Shown here in pieces: positions 39,299-45,383 of a stretch of DNA of 45,383 bases. Every line of letters begins with the position of its first letter. Position 1 is the first letter of the stretch. The stretch comes from Paracoccaceae bacterium (GTDB lineage Bacteria; Pseudomonadota; Alphaproteobacteria; Rhodobacterales; Rhodobacteraceae): assembly GCA_026713305.1 (NCBI GenBank), contig JAPOOS010000077.1, positions 1 through 45,383 on the forward strand, in the 5' to 3' direction. The position numbers were made by a program, and so were the translations under genes. Below the pieces are notes generated by a model. It saw only the letters and a list, made by a program, of their open reading frames with translations. It was not told the origin of the DNA and made no database searches.

Positions 39299-40288
39299 CT
39301 AATGGCCGCCGGCGACGGCCGCCTCGATGATTCTGTGGATGTCCCAACGTGGCGAGTATCCGAGAATTGATCGCGCTTTGGAAATGTCATGCGCAATTCG
39401 GATCGGCTCCCCCGGGATCCTTGCATCCACAAAGGGCATTCCGGTTTGCGCGCTGAGTGTCTCGACGGCTGTCTGGTACGAAAACGGCGCCGGCCCGCTC
39501 AGGTTGAAAGCCTGGCCAATCGCCGATGGGCTTGTCAGCATCAGTTCAATGCCGTCCACAATGTCGGCCACGTCGCACATGTGGAACCCATAGGGCACTC
39601 CGTCTTCGTCGCGGGCAAGAACGAGTGTCTTTCGGGGATCGGTCGAGCAGGCGACGTCAAGCGCCTCGGCAGCTTCGGGCCGGCCGAGAGCCAAGAACAG
39701 ATCACGCATGGGAGCAACGAACAGAAACCGTCCGGACCAACCATCCGGGCGCAGGATTTCCTCGCTGCGGGCAGTCAAGGCAAAGCGCGCAACGGTGACA
39801 GGAATGCCGTGGGCTCGGTGGTAGTAGAATGCAAAGCGCTCGTTTGTTTCCTTGGTCAAGCCGTAGAAGCTGTACGGGTTGCAGGGGTGGTTTTCGTCGA
39901 TCGGGGAATATCGCGCCATGAGCGACGGATACACTTCGTCGCTGCTGGCCAGAAAAAATCGGTCCAGCTTGACCTCTTGTTGGGCAGCTGCGTCAAGCAG
40001 CTCGAAAGTTCCAGCGACATTGTGTCTGAACAGTTCATGGTCGACATCGTCACCCCACAACATGGTCGCGGCGAGATGGGCGATCCGCCTGACTCCAGCG
40101 ACGGCTTCTTGAACCGCTCCGCGGTCGGTCAACGACCCCGTGACGACTTCGATGCCTCCGCGCCGAAGCTCCTCGAGAGCTGGGTCGTCCGGAAGAACAA
40201 GCGCCCGAATGCGATGGCCCTTGCTGCCGAGCCGGGCGGCAAGCCTGCGGCCAATCCGGCCGGATGCACCGGTAATCAAAGTGGGCAT
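39299..40288 (-). CDS. NAD-dependent epimerase/dehydratase (extended SDR)
   Basis: LITGASGRIGRRLAARL (Rossmann glycine motif), HLAATMLWGDD, FFLASSDEVYP, YSFYGLTKETNERF (YxxxK). Confidence 0.9.
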   Translation of the reverse strand: MPTLITGASGRIGRRLAARLGSKGHRIRALVLPDDPALEELRRGGIEVVTGSLTDRGAVQEAVAGVRRIAHLAATMLWGDDVDHELFRHNVAGTFELLDAAAQQEVKLDRFFLASSDEVYPSLMARYSPIDENHPCNPYSFYGLTKETNERFAFYYHRAHGIPVTVARFALTARSEEILRPDGWSGRFLFVAPMRDLFLALGRPEAAEALDVACSTDPRKTLVLARDEDGVPYGFHMCDVADIVDGIELMLTSPSAIGQAFNLSGPAPFSYQTAVETLSAQTGMPFVDARIPGEPIRIAHDISKARSILGYSPRWDIHRIIEAAVAGGH

Positions 40289-41421
40289 GATCCGTGTCTC
40301 CTGACTGGTTCAAGGGATTCATCAAGGGGAAAGGCTACAGCCGCTCCTTTCCGGCCATCGAAAAAGCGCAGTTTGGACGGCTCCACGCCGAATGCAATCC
40401 GTTGTCCATGCCGGATTTGTTCCGCCCTTGCAGGCGGCAGCCTTGCAATGAACTGGGCATTTCCCGCCGAGACGGTTACCAGCGCTTCGTGGCCGAGGTC
40501 CTCGACTGCAACAACCTGTCCAAAGAATCCGGCGCCTGTGTTGCTTCCGGAAATCACCGCGTCTTCAGGACGGAAGCCAACTCGAAACCCTTGCCCGACA
40601 GCCTCGAGCGCCTCAACCGCGCTCTCAGGGCAGGGAATCCGCACGCCGCCGCCTGTCAGGCGGTCGACAGAGCCCGAACGGTCCAGGCGGACCGAAAGCA
40701 AGTTCATGGGTGGCGTGCCGACAAACTCGGCAACAAAGGAATTGGCAGGATTGCGGTAGAGATCTCGGGGAACCGCAATCTGCAGTATTTTGCCGTCATT
40801 CATGACCGCAATTCTGCTGCCCATTGTCATTGCCTCGCTCTGGTCATGGGTAACGTACACCGTCGTGACCCCCAACCTGCGCTGCAGCCGCGTTATCTCG
40901 GTGCGCGTCTGCACTCGCAGCTTGGCATCCAGATTGCTTAGCGGTTCGTCCATGAGAAACAGCTTGGGCTCGCGAATGATCGCGCGTCCCAGAGCAACCC
41001 GCTGACGCTGCCCGCCCGACAGTTGAACCGGCTTCCTGTTCAGCAGCGGCGAAAGATCAAGCGTTGCGGCCACCTGGTTGACAAGCGTTTCGATTCGTTC
41101 GCGGGGCACGCGTCGAAGGCGAAGCGAATAGGACAGATTCATGAAGACGTTCATGTGCGGATAGAGGGCGTAGTTCTGAAAGACCATGGCCACATCGCGA
41201 TCCCGCGGCGACACGTCATTGACACGCCTGTCTCCGACCCAAATGTTTCCCTCCGTAACGTGCTCCAAGCCGGCAATCATGCGAAGCGTGGTCGATTTCC
41301 CGCAGCCGGAGGGACCTACGAGCACCAGAAACTCTCCATCCTCAATGCTGAGATTTATCCGGTCGACCGCCAGGTGGCCCGGATACCGCTTGGTTACATT
41401 CTCCAGTCGGGCAGTGGCCAT
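40276..41421 (-). CDS. Sugar ABC transporter ATP-binding protein (UgpC/MsmX-like)
   Basis: LVLVGPSGCGKSTTLRMIAGLE, LSGGQRQRVALGRAI, LFLMDEPLSNLDAKLR, VTHDQSEAMTMG, C-terminal TOBE-like domain. Confidence 0.93.
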   Translation of the reverse strand: MATARLENVTKRYPGHLAVDRINLSIEDGEFLVLVGPSGCGKSTTLRMIAGLEHVTEGNIWVGDRRVNDVSPRDRDVAMVFQNYALYPHMNVFMNLSYSLRLRRVPRERIETLVNQVAATLDLSPLLNRKPVQLSGGQRQRVALGRAIIREPKLFLMDEPLSNLDAKLRVQTRTEITRLQRRLGVTTVYVTHDQSEAMTMGSRIAVMNDGKILQIAVPRDLYRNPANSFVAEFVGTPPMNLLSVRLDRSGSVDRLTGGGVRIPCPESAVEALEAVGQGFRVGFRPEDAVISGSNTGAGFFGQVVAVEDLGHEALVTVSAGNAQFIARLPPARAEQIRHGQRIAFGVEPSKLRFFDGRKGAAVAFPLDESLEPVRRHGSCPL

Positions 41422-41432
41422 GTCCTTCTCCG

Positions 41433-42311
41433 TCAGCCCTTTACGCCGCCTGAGGTCAGTCCGCGAACCAGGTATCGCTGCAACGCCAGAAATATGACAG
41501 CCACGGGAAGCGTGATGATCGTGGCGGCCGCCATCACTTGGTCCCAGGGAGTCACGAATTCGCCGGAAAACGACGCAAGTCCCAGCGAAACCGTCCAATT
41601 GTCGGGCTGGCGGATGAACATGCGTGCAAAGAGGAACTCGTCCCATGAAATGATGAAGCAGAAGAGAAAGGTTGAAGCGAGGCCCGGCAGCGAAAGCGGA
41701 AGGGTTATCCGGAAAAGCGTTCCGATGCGCGAGGCTCCGTCAATCAGCGAGGCCTCCTCCAACTCGACCGGGATTGCGTCGAAGAACGCCTTCAGGAGGA
41801 CGGCGGCAACGGGAATGAGAAATGCAAGATAGGCGAGCGAAAGCCCGAACAGGCTGTTCAACAAGCCAAGCCGCGAGAAGAAGACGAACATGGGAAGCGC
41901 AAGCAGAATGGCCGGAAACATCTGCGTCATCAACAGCACGACTTGAGAGGTTTCGCGGCCGGAAAATCGAAAGCGCGAAAGCGCATAGGCGGCCATCGCG
42001 CCAAACAGGCAGGCGAAGAACGCCGTGGCTGCCGACACGCCGGTTGAATTCAGAAGCCACTGCGCAAGGTCGGTTTCCTCAAAGAGCGTCAGGTACGGCG
42101 AAAACACCGAGTCGGCGCTGGGCAGAACCCGCGGTGGAAACTCGAAGATCTCCGTGCTGGGGCGAATTGAAGTGACAAACATCCAATAGAACGGGAAGAC
42201 CCCGATCGAGCAAAGAAACACGGCGGTCGCTGCAATTGCCAGCTTGCCGGCTGCTCTTGATATCCGTGGAACGACATTCTCGAAGATTGGCGTGTTGCGG
42301 ACTTCAGTCAT
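41433..42311 (-). CDS. Carbohydrate ABC transporter permease
   Basis: Multiple transmembrane segments; EAA-like loop DAIPVELEEASLIDGASRIGTLFRITLPLSLPG. Confidence 0.92.
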   Translation of the reverse strand: MTEVRNTPIFENVVPRISRAAGKLAIAATAVFLCSIGVFPFYWMFVTSIRPSTEIFEFPPRVLPSADSVFSPYLTLFEETDLAQWLLNSTGVSAATAFFACLFGAMAAYALSRFRFSGRETSQVVLLMTQMFPAILLALPMFVFFSRLGLLNSLFGLSLAYLAFLIPVAAVLLKAFFDAIPVELEEASLIDGASRIGTLFRITLPLSLPGLASTFLFCFIISWDEFLFARMFIRQPDNWTVSLGLASFSGEFVTPWDQVMAAATIITLPVAVIFLALQRYLVRGLTSGGVKG

Positions 42312-43200
42312 TGTCCTGCCCGCGCAGCATGATGATGTAGATTGATGTCAGGACAATTGACATGGCGAGCAGGAGTGCGCCCATGGCAAAGGCGGAGCCT
42401 GCCCGAAAGAACCGGAAAGTTTCGAAATAGATGTGGACCACCAATGCATTTGTCGCTCCGGCCGGCCCTCCCTGGGTCATGAGGAATATGAAGACGAAAT
42501 TGCCGAAACTCCAAATCAGGAGCAACAGAACGACAATGGCCAGAACACGCTTCAACCCCGGCAAGGTTATGTCGAGAAAGCGCCTTGCAGGGCCTGCTCC
42601 GTCGATCGCGGAAGCTTCGTAGAGATCATCGCTGATGGTCTGAATCCCGGCGAGCAGCAACAGGGCCGCGAACGGGTATGTCTTCCAGACATTGACGATA
42701 ATGATGGCAAGAAGCGCAAATTGAGGGTCGCTTAGCCACTTTGGCGTCGCTGAAACCCAGGGCAGCAACAGCAATCCGTAGTTCAGGATGCCGAAGTCGG
42801 GATTGTACATCCACTGCCAGACCAGGGCGGCAACCACATGGGGAACTGCCCATGGGAGAATCACTAGCACGCGGACGATGCCCCTGCCGGGGAAGTCACG
42901 ATCAAGCACCAATGCCGCTGCGATTCCCAGCAGCACGCTGCCAATGACCGTTCCGCCGGAAAAGACAATTGTGACCCAAACGGCATTCCAGGTGTCTGGG
43001 TCCGACAGGATGGTTTGAAAGTTTTCAAGGGTGAAGCCCTTTCTGTAGCCCAGCCCGATCATGCGGCTGTCAGTCAGGCTTATCCGCAAGCCCCAAAGCA
43101 GCGGAGCGATTACAAGGACAAAGATGCAGACCAGCACCGGCCCGAGCATAACTGTCGGAAACCACCGATCCTGTCTGTCGGCGTGATCTATGGGTCGCAC
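42304..43200 (-). CDS. Sugar ABC transporter permease
   Basis: Multiple transmembrane segments; EAA-like loop DDLYEASAIDGAGPARRFLDITLPGLK; 8-nt overlap with the next permease gene. Confidence 0.92.
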   Translation of the reverse strand: MRPIDHADRQDRWFPTVMLGPVLVCIFVLVIAPLLWGLRISLTDSRMIGLGYRKGFTLENFQTILSDPDTWNAVWVTIVFSGGTVIGSVLLGIAAALVLDRDFPGRGIVRVLVILPWAVPHVVAALVWQWMYNPDFGILNYGLLLLPWVSATPKWLSDPQFALLAIIIVNVWKTYPFAALLLLAGIQTISDDLYEASAIDGAGPARRFLDITLPGLKRVLAIVVLLLLIWSFGNFVFIFLMTQGGPAGATNALVVHIYFETFRFFRAGSAFAMGALLLAMSIVLTSIYIIMLRGQDND

Positions 43201-43309
43201 AGCGGATCCGCGAAGGGTGAATGGAACGCTGCCGCCTTCGACTGGCAGCTACATGTGTGCAGGTTGTTCCGGGGCGGTCGCACGGCCCGCCCCGAAAGTG
43301 TGTTGATGG

Positions 43310-44584
43310 CTATCCGCTGATCAATGCCTCGACCTCGCTTTGGGCTTCGTTCAGAGATGCCTCGATGTCGGCGTCCCTGTAGAGAATCAGCTCGATCTTG
43401 TCGGCGATTATCTTGAGGATTTCGTTGCCGTAGGCCTCAAGTCCTTCGGGCATGATCGAAACAGCATACTTGTCCGAGGCCTCCTGGAAGCTGTGGAACC
43501 AGGGATTTTCGTCCAGGTAGCCTTCCGGCAAGCTGCCGAACCTCGGCGAAACGGTGTTTGTGATGGAAACCATTTTCACCTGTTGTTCCGGGCTCTGCAT
43601 GAATTCGATCAACTTGAACGCCGCTTCGGGATTGGGAGCTCCGCGTGGCACCGACCAGATCTGGAAGGCCGAAGCCGTAAGATGGCCAGGCCAGGGCATC
43701 AACGCCGTCCTGAGCTTGGGCGTTATGTCGGGGTTCTCCGCGCGTGCAAATCCCATCATCCACGAACCATCGAAAAGAACGGCGACCTTGCCCTGCCACC
43801 ACATCTGCCGATAGGTCGACTTGTCGACGTCCCGCGGCATCACGCCAGCGTCGAACAGCGACTTGAACTGCTCGATGGCCGCTATGTTTGCCGGAGCGTT
43901 GATCGTGGGCTTGCCGTCCACGGCAAAGCTGCCGCCGCCGGCGATCACCCATTGTGCAACGTCCATGTATGTTTCAACATAGCTGCCTGGCTTGACCATC
44001 GCCGCGTAACCGAAACTCTCGGGTGGGTTGGACAAGGCTTGAGCCATGGCCAGGAAGTCGGCGGGATTGTCGGGGAACTCCTCGAATCCGGCTTCGGCAA
44101 GAAGGTCGGCATTGTAGAACGGGATGTAGTTGGCCACCATGTGGATGACGCCATAGGTTTGGCCGTCGGTGACAATTGGCGACGCGAACTGGGCAGGCGT
44201 AAAGGTTTCAGCGCTGATGTCCGATTCGGCCATGAATTCGTCGAGCGGCAACAGCAGGTCGTTGCGCAGATAGTCGCCGATGTTGAGATTGGTTAGATGG
44301 ATGACGTCGGGTGGCGTGCCGGAACTCATCTCCATCAACATCTGGTCCGCATAGCTGCCGTAGGGCAGATTGTAGCCGTCGACCTTGATGCCTGGGTTGG
44401 CGTCCATGAAGTCCTGGACAACCTGATTCATCCAGATTTCATTGCCCGGCTCGCCGAACCACCAGCTTGGCAGTCTGAGAGTGATGTCCTCCGCCTTCAC
44501 CGCAATCGCAGGCACAACTGCCATGCTCAACGCAAGAAGGATAGATGTGGCAGCGGTTCCAATCGCTTGCAAGTGTCTTTTCAT
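43310..44584 (-). CDS. Sugar ABC transporter extracellular solute-binding protein
   Basis: Signal peptide MKRHLQAIGTAATSILLALSMAVVPAIAVKA, then ITLRLPSWWFGEPGNEIWMNQVVQDFMDANPGIKVDGYNLPY; RBS AGGAGGAAC upstream of ATG 44584. Confidence 0.93.
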   Translation of the reverse strand: MKRHLQAIGTAATSILLALSMAVVPAIAVKAEDITLRLPSWWFGEPGNEIWMNQVVQDFMDANPGIKVDGYNLPYGSYADQMLMEMSSGTPPDVIHLTNLNIGDYLRNDLLLPLDEFMAESDISAETFTPAQFASPIVTDGQTYGVIHMVANYIPFYNADLLAEAGFEEFPDNPADFLAMAQALSNPPESFGYAAMVKPGSYVETYMDVAQWVIAGGGSFAVDGKPTINAPANIAAIEQFKSLFDAGVMPRDVDKSTYRQMWWQGKVAVLFDGSWMMGFARAENPDITPKLRTALMPWPGHLTASAFQIWSVPRGAPNPEAAFKLIEFMQSPEQQVKMVSITNTVSPRFGSLPEGYLDENPWFHSFQEASDKYAVSIMPEGLEAYGNEILKIIADKIELILYRDADIEASLNEAQSEVEALISG

Positions 44585-45383
44585 TAGTTCCTCCTGATCC
44601 TTGCTTGATTCACGGTGCGCCTCACCAATGCCAATGCACAATTCAGCCTGCACATCCTGACAACTCCGATGGAATGGAGTTCAGTGCATCGTAAATCGAT
44701 TTCGCAAGTTGACTACAACCTTTTGTTGCAGAGTTACAGCAGGCAAGATTCGGGGGGAGGACAGCGCACCAAGCTCGCATCCGTCAGCTTACCGACATGG
44801 GCATGCCGGAGGGCTCTGGGTGGTCAAGGGCCCACCTTCATGTCCATTGTTCCGCAGGATTCAATGGCAGTCAGCACACAGGCCAACAGTTGAACGGAAT
44901 GGCACTGGAAATGCCGCCTCTCGGCATTCCACGGATCCCTGATGCAGGAAATGGCATTTCCGAACTTGCGACATAGTCCAGCGGTCCGTGGCTCAAGTAG
45001 TCGTGCCAACGAGCAAACCGTTGTGCTGCAACGCCCAAAACCCCTTCGTTGAATCCTGCGTTCGGAAGCTCGGGCGGGTCCATGGACCTCCAGTCTCGCT
45101 CCACGCGCTCAAGCGCCTCGCCGGCCAACGCTTCGCAACTGCCGCATTCAGCTGTATCTCACGGCTCAAGGAGCGATGCCTGTCTGGCGCAACCACACCG
45201 CCCTGACGGCGCTTTGCGCCTCCTTGCCGAAACGATCCGCAGCAGGGGAGGCTCGGAAACGTCAGCGCCGCAAACGCATATGAGCCGCCCAGCGCAGTCG
45301 TCCAATGTGGTCTCGGTTCAGCATCGATTCGGAGTTCCGCCCATTCGGCGCCGAAACTGTTCGCAATGAAGCCAACCCTTGGG

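Noticed and set aside
1-45383. CRISPR arrays, rRNA genes, prophage structural genes, integrases
   Set aside because: None seen: no regularly spaced direct repeats, no rRNA-like sequence, no capsid, tail or tyrosine/serine recombinase motifs in the supplied ORFs.

Overview
The window is a GC-rich bacterial chromosomal segment. Gene content (eda/edd, cysS-cimA, lon followed by tRNA-Val, tgt, SUF-type Fe-S genes) suggests an alphaproteobacterium, but this is inference. Housekeeping content: KDPG aldolase and phosphogluconate dehydratase, a CLC-family protein, an orphan solute-binding protein, an aromatic amino-acid decarboxylase-like PLP enzyme, CysS, citramalate synthase, an MFS transporter, DNA-3-methyladenine glycosylase, an esterase, a DUF924 protein, dihydrolipoyl dehydrogenase, TpiA, an IscA/SufA-like protein, a SufT-like protein, Tgt, Lon, two tRNA-Val genes, an RraA-like protein, a ceramidase-like protein, an NAD epimerase and a complete sugar ABC transporter. 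Accessory content: (1) a three-gene operon, about 1487-4121 on the minus strand, encoding a DUF3696-type AAA ATPase, a PIN-like nuclease and an RNA ligase, with both junctions being 4-nt GTGA overlaps. This is the best candidate for an undescribed conflict or RNA-repair system. (2) A block downstream of the lon/tRNA-Val locus with a standalone N6-adenine methyltransferase and an AAA15 ATPase. The ATPase is followed by a coupled RloB-like partner broken by one in-frame stop and two compensating frameshifts. (3) A DUF4338-IS4/Tn5-like transposase split by an in-frame amber codon. By hand estimate about 80% of the window is assigned to genes or pseudogenes, and several long intergenic spacers have no recognisable gene. 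All family calls come from reading protein motifs; no database search was run.
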